Shown here: piece by piece, positions 42,906 through 55,500 of the stretch
Layout: every line of letters begins with the position of its first letter
Numbering within the stretch: position 1 is the stretch's first letter
Source: Diogma glabrata
Lineage: Eukaryota; Arthropoda; Insecta; Diptera; Cylindrotomidae
Assembly: GCA_963693315.1 (NCBI GenBank)
Contig: OY856186.1
Location: forward strand, 71,790,128-71,854,127
Direction: 5' to 3'
DNA: 64,000 nucleotides
Notes under the pieces: model-generated
Seen by the model: the letters and a program-made list of their open reading frames with translations, nothing else
The model's database searches: none
Told to the model about the DNA's origin: nothing
Made by a program: the position numbers and the translations under genes

Positions 42906-43589
42906 TAGCACTGCTTTCAATATAATTCTATACATCTGGAGTTTATTGTTGAGCAAGACAGTGCGTCAGTTGATCAAGGAATATGACACTGAATTTTTTA
43001 CCTATTTCTCATGAAGCGATTTTGCTCATATTTTAGGTATAATCTTACTCACCGGCACAATATATGCTTATGTTACCTTTATATCGAAAATATAATATCA
43101 TTGACGCTAAAAAAAATTCTGATTAACTCACTTTAATTGAAAACGAAATAAAAACAAATTTTTTTGGGAAAAAAACTTTATCTAAATTACATTCACACAT
43201 CAGAATAGCATTTGGAAGTTTCTATTGATGAAAAACGTGATCTACGCAGGTGAAAAAGTCGAAATTTGAACTTGACCATTTTTGATTTTCCTGAAACTTG
43301 GCATATAAGTAGTATGGACAAAATAAAAAATACAACTTATTTTAAAATTTTTTTGAAGTGCATAGTTTGAGCATAAGGGGCACCCCAACATGCATGAAAA
43401 ATGAAAATTCTGCCAATCTTATGTAACTTTGAAATTAAATTGCTAAAGAACGGCTATACCGATTTCATCAAACTTTTTTTTGTTTGATAGATGATTAGTT
43501 AGTCCTTTGAAAAAAAATTAATTAATTGTTTTTATAATTAATTTTTAAATAAAAATATTTAAAAAAATTTTTTAAAGATGGCGCTAGGG

Positions 43590-44190
43590 TCGAAGATCAA
43601 TTGGAATTTATTTAATTTTTTTTCTGAAAATAGTTCTATCCTTACTCTAAAATATATCAAATTAACTCAGAGGCGTTAATTTTTGTTCTTGAGATATTTA
43701 ATTTTAAAGATTTCTAGTACGACTGAAATTCGAATTTTTCTTCATTTTTTCAAACAACTTCCATTAACAAAAAATTTTAAAATCAATTAAATTTTAACTT
43801 TTTTTTTTTAAATATAGCTCTAACCTTACTTTAAAATATATCAAATTTACAAAGAGGTGTTAATTCGTGTTCTTGAGATATTTAATTTTAAAGATTTTTA
43901 GTCCGATTAATATTCTAATTGTTCATTATTTTTTCGAACAATTTATATCATCAAAAAATTTTAACCACTGAGGTTCGAGAAAATAATGAACAATTAGAAT
44001 TTTAATCGGACTAAAAATCTTTAAAGTTAAATATCTCAAGAACACGAATTAACGCCTCTTTGTAAATTTGATATATTTTAAAGTAAGGTTAGAGTTATAT
44101 TTAAAAAAAAAAAATTAAAATTTAATTGAGTTTAAAATTTTTTGTTAATGGAAGTTGTTTGAAAAAACTAAGAAAAATTCGAATTTGAAA
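43590..44190. repeat. Three copies of a ~150-200 bp unit, two direct and one inverted
   Basis: AAAATATATCAAATT, GTTCTTGAGATATTTAATTT and TAAAGAT with an AATTCGAATTTTTCTT tail recur at about 43620-43760 and 43731-43935. The complement occupies 43977-44188. The second and third copies form a long hairpin with about 205-base arms around a ~40-base centre near 43955. Confidence 0.75.
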
Positions 44191-44990
44191 ATCAAAAACT
44201 TGAAATTAAATAAGCGAAGAAGTATTTTATTTTATTATTATAATACTAAACATAACAAGAAATTTGAGGCGCCAGTCTCTTCGGAGGAGTGGGCTAGAAT
44301 TCCTATGTTACCACTAAATGTTTCGTTATTTTAGATGTATTATAACATAATTTGCGAAGCAGTAGACTACAGCACAACTTTTGTGTTTTTATTTGTAACG
44401 ACGGACTACTTCGAATTTTACTATAAAATTTAGAATATTCATATTTGAAGAAATCCGATAATTATTTGCTAATTTGTATCGGTTTCGGCCTTAAAATTAA
44501 AACAAACATAAAAGCATTTATGTGTGCTACAAGTCACTCAATAATATTTTAACATTTTATCATTTAATTGCTTTGTTGCGTTACCACACAATATCAATTA
44601 ATAATACAAATTTCTGTCTAATTAAATGATAAACATTTTTTTTTGTAAAGCTAAGTCATAGTATTACATGTAAATGTAATACGGTTGTTCAAATTTATGT
44701 AGTTGTAGAGAAGTTGATTGGTGGGATAATATATGGAAATGGTTGACTTGCATTATATTGAGAATTGAAATGGAGAATTTTAATTTTTGTACGATGAAAG
44801 AGATAGTAAAAAGAAACAATAGATGAAAAATTTTACTATAAAACATCGATCAATTGCTTGATCGAGAGATTATTATTTAAATCTTAATCAAAGTAACATA
44901 CAAAATAGCACACTACTGATCATGTTACTGCTACAAATGTAAATTGATGTATGATTTAATAAATTCAATTTGTGAAAAAAAAAAAAATAA

Positions 44991-45120
44991 TAGTACATTA
45001 TGATGCTAGGACGTAAAGCTAAAGATTTTGGACGGATGTGGAGTTTGCAAATCGAGGCGCTAGCCGAGATTTGCACCCACATTAAGTCCAAAATAGCTTA
45101 CGTCCGTGCATCATATACTA
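44991..45120. repeat. Inverted repeat, ~60 bp arms
   Basis: TAGTACATTATGATGCTAGG...GGACGGATGTGGAG...CTCGATTTGC-type arm is mirrored about 45060 (GCGCTAGC). The right arm runs to CATCATATACTA at 45120. A further ATTCGCC / GGCGAAT pair at about 45126 and 45483 may mark a larger element. Confidence 0.65.
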
Positions 45121-46288
45121 TTTTTTATTCGCCGCAAGCAAAATATTTTAAGAAAAGTTGTTTATTCTAAATTAAAATTATTTATCTTCATTTTTATTTT
45201 CATAAATTTTAAAATAAAAATATGTGGAACAAGTAACCTTTGACAAAATATTTATTATTTTTTCCAAATTCTATGACAACAAATGATAACAACTATTTAA
45301 ATTGGATAATGAAATTTTGAATTTGCGGGTTGCTTTGATAAAAAAATTTATTTTTCATAGAATTTAAACAAATACAAATGATTTTTGCTTTTTTGGACGT
45401 AGCTATGACGACAAAATAAATAGTTGAAAAGTGATACTTTAAAGCCGCAAATCACAGTAATAAAGTAACACTTTAATATATAGGCGAATAAAAATTTAGT
45501 TGATGCAATCGAGTAAGATGTGTTTTGTTTTATAAATTTACAAATAAGTCAAATTTAGATATGATTGATGATAGTTTATCGATGGTATGCACTACTAAAT
45601 TTGTAATTGGCCGATAGTGTGCAATTGAAAATTACTGATATTATTTATGAAGCAAAAAGAATGACACATTAGATGGTGTGGAAGTTGTATAAATAGTTCT
45701 GTTCAAAATGTTAGCTGTGATAAATTTAGTTTTGGAATTGGATTAAGAATTTATTTTGGGAAAAAAGGAATGGAGTAGGCGTTGGTTGATATTATGACAT
45801 CTGGATAAGTTCATGAGGATGTACGACCAACTGTTGGTTTCAATATGAGATAAGTTACAAGGGGAATGTGACAATCAAAGATATGGATATTGGTGTACTA
45901 CCAATTTACAGTGGATCAACATACATAATATTATAAGCTCTATTTTTTTTAATTTGATTTTATATAATTTTGTATAGGTTTTTTTTTGTATTAAATTATT
46001 TGATTTTTATTTTGTTGTATCCAATATTGATTTTTTGTTATACATTTTTGTTCACAAATAATAGATTTCTCAGTCCGGATTCTTGTTTATTTTTATATAA
46101 AAGTCCAATCGCTTCAAGTAGCTTCGAAACAATTTCTTTTGAGGGAACCTTTGTACATTTCATTTCACATTCAGTTATTTTTTATTTACAAACACAAACG
46201 AGATAGTAATCTCCATTCCTTTAATTAAAAACGAGAGAGCAATAAAAAAATAAACAAACACAGAGGTGAAACGAAAATAGTAGATTTT

Positions 46289-46440
46289 TATACAAGTGGT
46301 GAAAACGTCTCTTTTTGCGTGACTGAACGATTCGTCCACGACACGCGATAGCGTCGAGTGGAATAAGTTCAGGAACGCAAAAACGTTTTTACCACGCGTA
46401 GAAAACGCTATTTTTTCTACGCTTGTATAAATGATAATAT
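46289..46440. repeat. Inverted repeat with GC-richer arms
   Basis: TTATACAAGTGGTGAAAACG with TTTTTGCG and GAAC on the left, and GTTC with CGCAAAAACGTTTTTACCAC and CGCTTGTATAA on the right, form imperfect arms around 46345. Confidence 0.6.
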
Positions 46441-46478
46441 TTACAAATTCATCTACTAAAAACTTACAAAACGACATA

Positions 46479-46660
46479 TCTAAATTTGACTGTGTAAAAA
46501 ATAAACAATTGTATATCGCATTTTTACCAGTGTAAAATAATGTTATTATTGTGTTCGCCTACAGATGGAATAATAACAGGCGAACACAATAATAACATTA
46601 TTTTACACTGGTAAAAATGCGATACATAATTATTTATTTTTTACACAGTCAAATTTAGAT
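46479..46660. repeat. Near-perfect inverted repeat, ~83 bp arms
   Basis: TCTAAATTTGACTGTGTAAA ... ATTGTGTTCGCCT (46479-46560) is complemented by AGGCGAACACAATAATAACA ... CAGTCAAATTTAGA (46578-46660). The spacer is only 17 bases. Mismatches are few, so it is young or kept paired; it looks like a fold-back MITE. Confidence 0.8.
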
Positions 46661-47494
46661 ATAATTTGACAATATGAATAATGAAAATAGTTCATACATT
46701 TTCTCTAAAAACTTTTACAGATATTACCAATATTTTTTTACCGACTGGAAGTCATCGTTTAAAGTATAAATTTAAAAAATTGTAGGAAATTTTCAATTAA
46801 AAACAAATAAAAGTAAATGTTTTAATAAAATTTATTTATTTATTTAATAAATTTTTTTTTGCGGAAAGAACTCAGAGAATATATTTTATATCTCACAGTT
46901 AATTATCGGAGGAAAAAATTATACGATATATCTGATACAAATTTTATTTTATCGCTCCGATATAGAAAAAAAACATACTCATTATTAGTTTAATTAATTA
47001 ATTACACACAATTGATATAATGATTAGTTTCGATTCGATTCGATTCGATCAAAATATTCAAAATATTCAATCCCTTCAAAATACTGCGATATTGACAGAA
47101 ATAAACACAGCATCAGAAACAGTAAATCAAATTCAATCTCAAATATTCAATTATTTATTCAATCCTTTAAATAACCCTCACCTGTAGGCGACCACCGAAA
47201 CTTATTTACTTTCAGTCCTAGTGACTGAAAACATTTATACATTTAAACTTAGAAAAATTTTCCCTTTCACATAGGTTTTACTATATATTAAAATGACATT
47301 TTCGTAGCTTGAAGTAGAAAAATACATTTAATATGTTAAATGTGTAGTCGTTTGTTTTTGAAAAATTCAAAAACAAAGAACAAATTTTTTGTTTTGTTCA
47401 CAAACAAATGTTATCGAATACATTCAATTACCGGATTTTGGACGTTACACATTTTTTAAAATGGCTCGTTTTAAATTTATAATAAAGTTTTATT

Positions 47495-48160
47495 TAGTCT
47501 GCCAATTTTTTTTCTATTGATCTAGTGGGATTTATGAAGCAGCACATGGAAACACCGCACTACCTTAATTCAGAACAATTTTTTTTTTTTCGTTTTTTTT
47601 TTCAAAATAGCAGATTATGTTTTAACACAATTTAATTAAACTACTAAATTTTTCTATTGGATATAAATTATAGATTTGCAAAGTAGCACACTGCAGCAAA
47701 TGAAAAAGTACAATTCAGCATAACTTTTGTTTTTTCGTTTTTCAAAATTCATTTTTATTAGACAGCTTTTTTTTATTGGACGTATAGAAGTTAGCGAAGC
47801 AGTACATTGCACAATTCAGTAAAGTTTTTTTTTTTTTAAATTATGACGTTAACTTTTCATCAGAAAATTTTTAATTTTTTCTATTGCGAATTAAAAAATT
47901 TGCAAACCAGAACAATTCAGTACAATTCAGTGCAACATTATCACAATTCAGCCAAGCAATAGCACATTCAGCACAACACTATCACAATTCAGCCAAACAT
48001 TTTTTTATTATTTGGGATAGCGGCATATGTAAAAAATATAATTGTAGCATAACACTAGCACAACTCAGCACAATTTTAATTTTCTAAAAATGGCGCAGCT
48101 AACTTTTACAGTCAAAATTTAAAAAGTTCATCAAATGATTTTTATAGAAATCGGAATAGC
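47495..48160 (+). repeat. Degenerate tandem array, ~120-130 bp period
   Basis: TTTTCTATTG / GAAGCAG / CAGCACA / ACAATTCAG words return at about 47505, 47655, 47770, 47875, 48005 and 48137, with T-runs at each boundary. Copies are diverged. Confidence 0.5.
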
Positions 48161-51100
48161 GATATGTGCATGCAGCACAATTTGGCATAATTTTTGTTTT
48201 TGATGGTCTTTATATGGCGGGCTTGCGTTAACGGGCATGATGTTTGTCTTGGTTTATTCGTGCAGAAACTATAAAAACCATTAGGTTGTTCATGAACAAG
48301 ACATGATTTCTTTAGGCAGACCAAACCCCACCCACATTATTTTGGCATCATAATAACTATATATCAATAAGCAAACATGGTGTTTACTATATCGACATTT
48401 CAAATTATGGTTACTATTTTTGTCCATCTTTGTAGTTTTGTATTGTATTTTTTTGGCATACTTAAATTGTAGGACAACATTAACTGTACAATAATATAAG
48501 AACAAGTTTTCAATTTGTCAGTTGAATAGTTTTAAACTATGGTTCTACTTTTTGATACTCGAACCACCCCTTAAAATATTCAAACCAACCTAATATATTC
48601 CATCTTTAAACCAATCCTACTACTTCTGACAACATTCAAAATGAAACATTTTCAATCTTCTAACTGTATATAATTCAATAAATCGATCTACGATGTTTTA
48701 TGATAGCTACTAAAGAAAAGATTCAAAATGATAACTACAATCATAACTACAAATTTTTATTATCATTATAATTTTGTAACCCACACTGACCACCGTTAGC
48801 AAACATTGTATGTTTTTTTTCTCTTGTTTGTTTGTTGATTTTAAACAAAACAAAAATAAAAATTTATGAACATTATTGCTTCGTAGAAAAATTATAAATT
48901 AAATATAAATTCAAATTTCAAAATAAAAGTAAACGTAATGCCTACATTGATTCCTTGAATGAAGAGGCGTTCGCGGTTAAAAAATATGTTATTAAAAATT
49001 ACTTAGCTGAAATTTATTATTTTTTTTTCAAAATACAGTAATTGTTTAGATAATTATACAGCATCAGTTGCTACCAGTACATGAAGCAGTGTAAGATTCC
49101 TTACGGATTTCTATGGTTAAAATTGACTGAAACTCAATTCGAACCTGTTTTGTCAAAACCAAACCAAAAAATACCTATGACTGAACTATAACATCACCAC
49201 TTTTATTATTGTAACCTGTATTTTGACAAATATTTTAGGAATAGTATTACGTCTCCAACATGCATAAAAACCACATATATTACGTAAATCAATTCGGGAA
49301 ATAAAAAAAAAATTATTTTTATGAATGAAATTTCTAAAATAAATTAATAAATTAAATTTCATAAAATTTAAGCTATGTAACACAGCACAAAATATATTTA
49401 AAATTTTCTATTATTTGATTTCATTTAATTTATTATAAAAAAAATAAAAATTTGGTATAGTTTTTAATTTAAATAAATTAGCCAAATTTTTTTAGCAGCA
49501 TAAAAACGAACGTCGATTTTGCCGCGCATACTAAGATATTACAAACAATTCAATCACTGAATCATAGCGATAGAGAAACACATTTATATTCATGTCTGTA
49601 GGTGTTATTATTTTTTAATGAAGAAATTTTTTAAGATATATCAGATATATGTTTAATGTTTTCTTTAACAAATAAAAACACAAAAATCATAGCCAACATA
49701 CTATAAGTATTTATCTTCTTTTCATTGACTTACGTGCACCTACAGATTTAGATGATGTTTACATAGATGTATGTTGTCATTAAATTTTGGATTGATGAAG
49801 AAAGCATTTCTGATTCTATTAAACTTGTAAAATTAATTTACCAAAAACCTTCAGCGTTTCAATGCGGGATTGATTGAAAGTTATTGTAACTTTCTACTAT
49901 ACCACCAATATGGATGAATAAAACAAACAGTTAATTATTTCGATATTTTAACGGAAACATAAATCTGGGTTTTGCATTAACAAGGCCAACAACAATAATA
50001 ATCAGTTTATAGATTGACATTTTATTCTATGAAATAATTTTATTTTTTATTTCTTTTAATTATTTTGTTACAACTTAGTCCTTCGATATGTCGTCTAAAA
50101 CTGCAAACAAAACGAATTAAAGACGTCTGGTCATAACTTCTATTCTATTTTTCAATTTTACTAGTTTAGCTAGTCTCAAAAACCAATTAAAATAAATACT
50201 ATACTCAAAGTTGGTAAAGTTATTAAATGTTAGTTATCTAATATTTGTTAGACTTCATATGAGGTATGGTTGAGGTTATTGGTTGCACGAATGTAATTTT
50301 ACAACATTTACTTATAATTAAAACTAATTGTTATTGAAAGTGTCACTAATTCAAATATTATGTTATATATTGTTGTAATTATGTCAATCATTTATGGTAC
50401 GACTACGATTTTACTTCTGCAATTTGTACTATAATTATATGAATTATTAAATATTTTAATTATGCATCTTTGGTTGATTCAATACATACATTCGAATTAT
50501 TTAGTTGTTCCTAATATACGGGTTTGATGTTATAGTAATCATATAATTTTCTCTTTAAGTTTCATTCCCTTTTGAATATTTTATGCGCGTTCTAATTCAA
50601 TGAACGTGATTTCATTTGTCACTGCGTGATATTACAAAAATTAATTCATTGGAGGGGAGTAGAGACGTGGCGAGCAGAGGGCTTCTACGACTCAGAATTA
50701 TATAAGGTTCATCTAACTGTAAAAAATGTTATATCAAGCGATCTGAGTACTATGACGATAAAATCATAAAACTATATATACTCAAAGCTATACGAAAAAA
50801 AATTATTAATCAAGACGCAAGAACGCAAGATCAAAACCGATCGCCGATAAAATGCAATAGTTTTACCTTCTCATTAAAGGCTTCACTTAAATAACGCAAC
50901 AAATTATGGGAAAGGGACCTCTTTAATTTTGTGACATTTTGTTATAAGTTGAGGGAGAGGGGAGCGGGTGGAGGGCGGGGTTAGGGAGAGGAAAAGTAAA
51001 ATATTATTTCTCTGATTGATTGTTAATTGTTCTAAAAAAATAAAAAGTTAAAAAGTATAAATATACAAATGTAAAAATGATAAAAACAGCAATGGTGGGA

Positions 51101-51239
51101 ATACAAAACACTATACACAAATACAAATGAACACGATGGAGAAACCAATGCTTAAACCGATAGATAGGGTTGTAGAACAGACAAAATTTTCACATGGAGC
51201 AACGAGAAAGAAAATATGACCAGCTAAGTCATGGAGACT
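48161..51239. other. No gene seen; AT-rich, one purine-rich patch
   Basis: No supported frame. A G/A-rich patch lies at about 50945-50992 (GGGAGAGGGGAGCGGGTGGA). Nothing else recognised. Confidence 0.5.
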
Positions 51240-51450
51240 AGTGCCGGGAAAAAAATACTTATCGATATATCGAATAACGATATCGAAATAATAAAATATC
51301 GATATACCGAAATATCGACAAATTGCTATATCAATATATCGATAAATCGATGAGTGTCGACATATGGATAAGTGTCGATACTTATAGATACATATTGACA
51401 ATTATCGATGTATACTTATCGATATATCGATAAGTACAGATATATCTGTT
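51240..51450 (+). repeat. TATCGATA-rich repeat, copy 1
   Basis: After TAGTGCCGGGAAAAAAATAC come more than ten ATCGAT or ATATCGA words within 200 bases. The same opening AGTGCCGGGAAAAAA is at 52012, so this is a repeat family, probably an end of a DNA transposon with subterminal motifs. Confidence 0.65.
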
Positions 51451-52011
51451 TATTTTTTATATCGACATTTTCTATAACTTTTTAATATTACCCATAGTAG
51501 CAATGTAGCAATGATACAATAGTAGCAATGATACAATAGTAGCAATGACAAAATAAATGTTAAATTATCGATTGATGTTGAATTATAATTTTTAAATTTT
51601 CAGAGGTGGACACATCTGGGCAAGCAAAGGATTTTTAGATATTATTTTTTGATACAGAGATTTTTTGTAATTAATTTAAAAAATATTACACTTATTTTAG
51701 GGATTTAAAATATTTACACTTTAGGCCAAAAGCTTTAACCTACTAAATGTTTCATGTACATACTACTCCTTTAACTAATTCATTTTCTATAATGTATCCC
51801 AACAAGTTATTATCTCATACATTATAAAAAAAATTACGTAAACTGACCGAATTTCACTGGTGGTTATTTTATATGTTAATATTTCATTACACCAAATTAC
51901 CACATTTAGTAAGTTCCAAAAAATCCCTCTATCAAAACAAAATATTTATTTCAAAATGTTTTGCTGGCCCAGAAGTAATAACACCTGAAGATTTAAAATC
52001 GGCTTAGTGCC

Positions 52012-52085
52012 GGGAAAAAATATCGATATCTATCGATATATCGATATTATCATTATTTTTTATATCGATATTTTTTTCAATATCG
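52012..52085 (+). repeat. TATCGATA-rich repeat, copy 2
   Basis: TAGTGCCGGGAAAAAATATC followed by about six TATCGAT words, ending near ATCGCCCCGCCC. Same orientation and opening as 51240. Confidence 0.65.
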
Positions 52086-52292
52086 CCCCGCCCTAATGGA
52101 AACACATAACATGTTAACGTCAGAAACAATTTTGTTGTAGGATTATCTGAAATTTTTTCACGCATTTTAATGGTTGTAATTTCGCAACCATATTCCATTT
52201 GTGTTTTCGATCAACATCAACCTGATGAAAATTTATCGTCAATTTGGTTAAAGATTATTTAAGTACAAAATAACGGTTTATAAAACCGTTAC

Positions 52293-52490
52293 ACTGCCCA
52301 CAACCTAAATCTGTTCATCCCGAACAGAATTTAACTGCCACAACGAACCAATCACACACGTTTTTCGCATCGAAGTTTCTCATATTCAAACTTTGATAAT
52401 GCCAAATTGTCTGCCAATTGCCAGTCTGATCTGCGGCTGTTTCAAATTGGAGCTTAAAAATGGCAAAGAAATGATTCAGATGTTTAATAT
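52293..52490 (-). pseudogene. Relic of a related LTR retrotransposon: gag piece joined to pol end
   Basis: On the minus strand, FAIFKLQFETAADQ matches GIFKFQFETAADQ in the Gag at 29791-31179. About 100 bases on, TTCTGTTCGGGATGAACAGA matches the last pol codons (TTCTATTCGGGACGAACAG). Then come a stop, a weak polypurine stretch and TGTAACGG as an LTR start (at 52293). Everything from capsid to integrase C-terminus is missing. The LTR should extend to lower coordinates, but I cannot find its end. Confidence 0.65.
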
Positions 52491-52599
52491 TGTAGTTATA
52501 ATTTACATTAGCAACGTCTAAGTTGTTGATTGAAGTATAGCGATAATATATATATAGAAACATTTCCAAAAAAGCAAATGTCACAATGGTTCAATTGAC

Positions 52600-55500
52600 A
52601 AATGCTTATAATCACTTTTGAAAATTAAATTCAGGAAGCAATCTATTAAGTTTATAATAATGAATATATTTTTATTTATCGTGAGCTTTTGAACTATATT
52701 TGCACATAGTGAACATTTAAAACAAACCCGTCTTTCGGAATAAATCAGCAAAAATTAATTTAAATTTATTAGATTTTGGAAGAATAACGTAAAACTTAAT
52801 TTATCGACTTTACAAAAAATACATTTCCGGTTCAGAAATAATTTTATTGAAAACGTAAAAACTGATAGTAAATATAATATTGATTATATAATTCAAAACG
52901 AAACGATATTTTATTTCTTCTGTGAGTGAAAATATTTAACCCTCTACGTTCAAGTGTGTTTTCGTTTTTTATTGTTGTTTTTATAAGAAAAGCGTTTAAA
53001 TGATAGTTAAAAAAGGAGAAGGTGAAAGAAAGGTTCTATAAGAATCATATTGGTTGCTTGACGTTATCTAGTTATTCTGATCAGCATAAAACAACTTGCT
53101 GGTTACACTTTGCAGATTAGTAAGAGTTAAATTTGTTTGAAAATAGTTTTTCGAAAGTTTTTTTTTAACCAAATGCATTGTGGAATTACAATAGAGTCAC
53201 TCTATAAAACTTTTTGTGGCATTTCTGCTCCATGTAGAGGGGCGTTTCCGAGTTAACCAGTTTTAAATACTCTTCACAGTCATTCACAACAGCGGCAGCC
53301 ACGCCAATTGATTTTCGTAAGGGCTTTCATTACGTATGTGTCTAACTGGACACCTTATTAGTCGCCCTCCTCCCCCCCTCGAGTAATGACGAACATTTTT
53401 AAATCATTCCTGACCGCAAAACCCGACCGTAGAACATGCCCAAACCATGCCATTCTATTGGAACAGATACAATTATATTATATCAGAACCCTCAATAAGA
53501 TATAAATTATTTCAAAACTATATCCTAAAATTTCATTACAGAAATAAAGCTTTAGCTTGCAGTTTTTATTTATTTTCATTTTTGCTGTCGCCGACTTTGT
53601 TATTCCTGAGAACATAATAAAGAAATAAATTTAGACAAGGCCTCAAACCCAAACCCAAAGATAAGGATTCTCATCTTCTCGTCAAACTAGCCGGGCACAA
53701 ACAGTTGATCAGACTAGGGCAACAAAAATACGTTCATAACTGAAATTCATGACAAAGCTTGCAAATATCAAATTAAATTTAACGTAAAAAAGTAAAAGTG
53801 AGTCAATCTAAATTTAATAAACAAATGGGAGTGGGGCGATTGTTTCGGTGAAGTCAACGATCTGAACAGAAGAACAAGGCGGTCTAACTATGGCTCAAAA
53901 CGTTAAGCACTAGAATATTTCCGCTTACTGTTCTCTGAAAAAACAACACCGGAACAAGCTGTGTTGAAAATTAAAGATACGTTGAGCGTCACAACGGCAC
54001 GAACGATCCATTTGATTGTTATCGTCTACAAGTCTGCGCTCTTTCAACACTGCTACAGTTATCACTCTTAGGAATAGAAATTTCGACGACGATGGCAATT
54101 AGTGAGCATTACACGTGGCTGTCTTGACCCAATCATGAACTCAGGCACTCGTAATGTGGATGGTAAATTATCAAAAATTAACAAGGTTCGTCTTATGTCA
54201 CAACCCTGTGACCCTTTCTTAACCCTGTGTAAGCTAATTGTGTAACCATGTTGAAATTTGATCTTTGCAGCTTTAAATTTCGTCAGGTTTAAAAATAAAA
54301 CGACGAACTCAAATGACGCCCAAATTAAAATTGATGGTCTATAGGCTGTCAAAACCAGTCGGTGCCACCGGAGAAAAACTAACACTAGAAACATATCACG
54401 CAGTTATGATGACAAAAACTCTTTTATCATTCTGCACTTAAATTGGAGCCTAGCAAAGAACTGGTTTACATTTAAAATAACCTTTATAAACGAGAGCTTA
54501 TACTAAATGTCAAATTCCGTTGGAATTATAAAAAAACCTTCGAAACATTTGGATGGTTGGATGAGACTATCTTCGAGAGTAAGATAAAATTTTGAAATTT
54601 GAACTGACATTAAGTAGTCTAGCTATATAATAATCTTAGGAGATGGAAATCGTTTGTGGCCAATCGAACATCTGATATTTTACTATATACAATTGTGACG
54701 CAATCGATAACATTATATCGAGTCAAACACAATCCAACAGGTGTATAATCTAGAAGTATCCAGCTCCAACCTCTAATCTACGGATGGAATGATTCATCTT
54801 GATGAAAATAAGACTTTGGTTTAACCAACTCTAAGGACTTAGGGAAAAGTGAGCAGAAACAAGGTTTCTAGTGCATTCCTTAACACATTTATGCTATGGC
54901 AAAGAAATAAAGAATTTATTGAGCAAAAAAAAGTAAAATCAAGAAGCAGCCTTATTTATTTACTCATTTCACTCATTGAAACCGAAGCAGTACTTAGAGT
55001 ACTTAGAGACTAAAATTTTTTTTTGTAGATAGTTCTAGTGGCGCAATAATTAATTCATCGTTGTTAATTATGTATATCATTTCAATTATATCCTAGATGC
55101 TACGCAATCAATATGACACAACATGTGGATCATAAGCTGTCAAACTGAATTAATAGAAATAAATGGATATCATGTTGTCGTTGTAGATCTGTTGTTAGTA
55201 AGCCATTGGCTAGAAATCTGGGTCAACCCTGCTTAAAATCAAGTCGTTCGATTTAATGTAGGATTGGTTACGCAAATTATCAAAAACGGTCGTGAAGCAA
55301 AGCCTAGTAATTTTTGATTGCATGGGAAGAAGTTCATAGATTTTACCACCGAACCATTTGCCGCCAGAATGACATTGGCAACAATGACGATAATTTTATT
55401 GAAACCAAAAACAATTTCATGAACTCTGCCAGCTAACGCGTTTACCTGATTAAAATCATGCTACCAATATATCATTTCCTTGATTTACCATCAAAGTCGA

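Noticed and set aside
54068..54394. 108-residue minus-strand frame
   Set aside because: No domain, no splice support and an isolated position; most likely chance.
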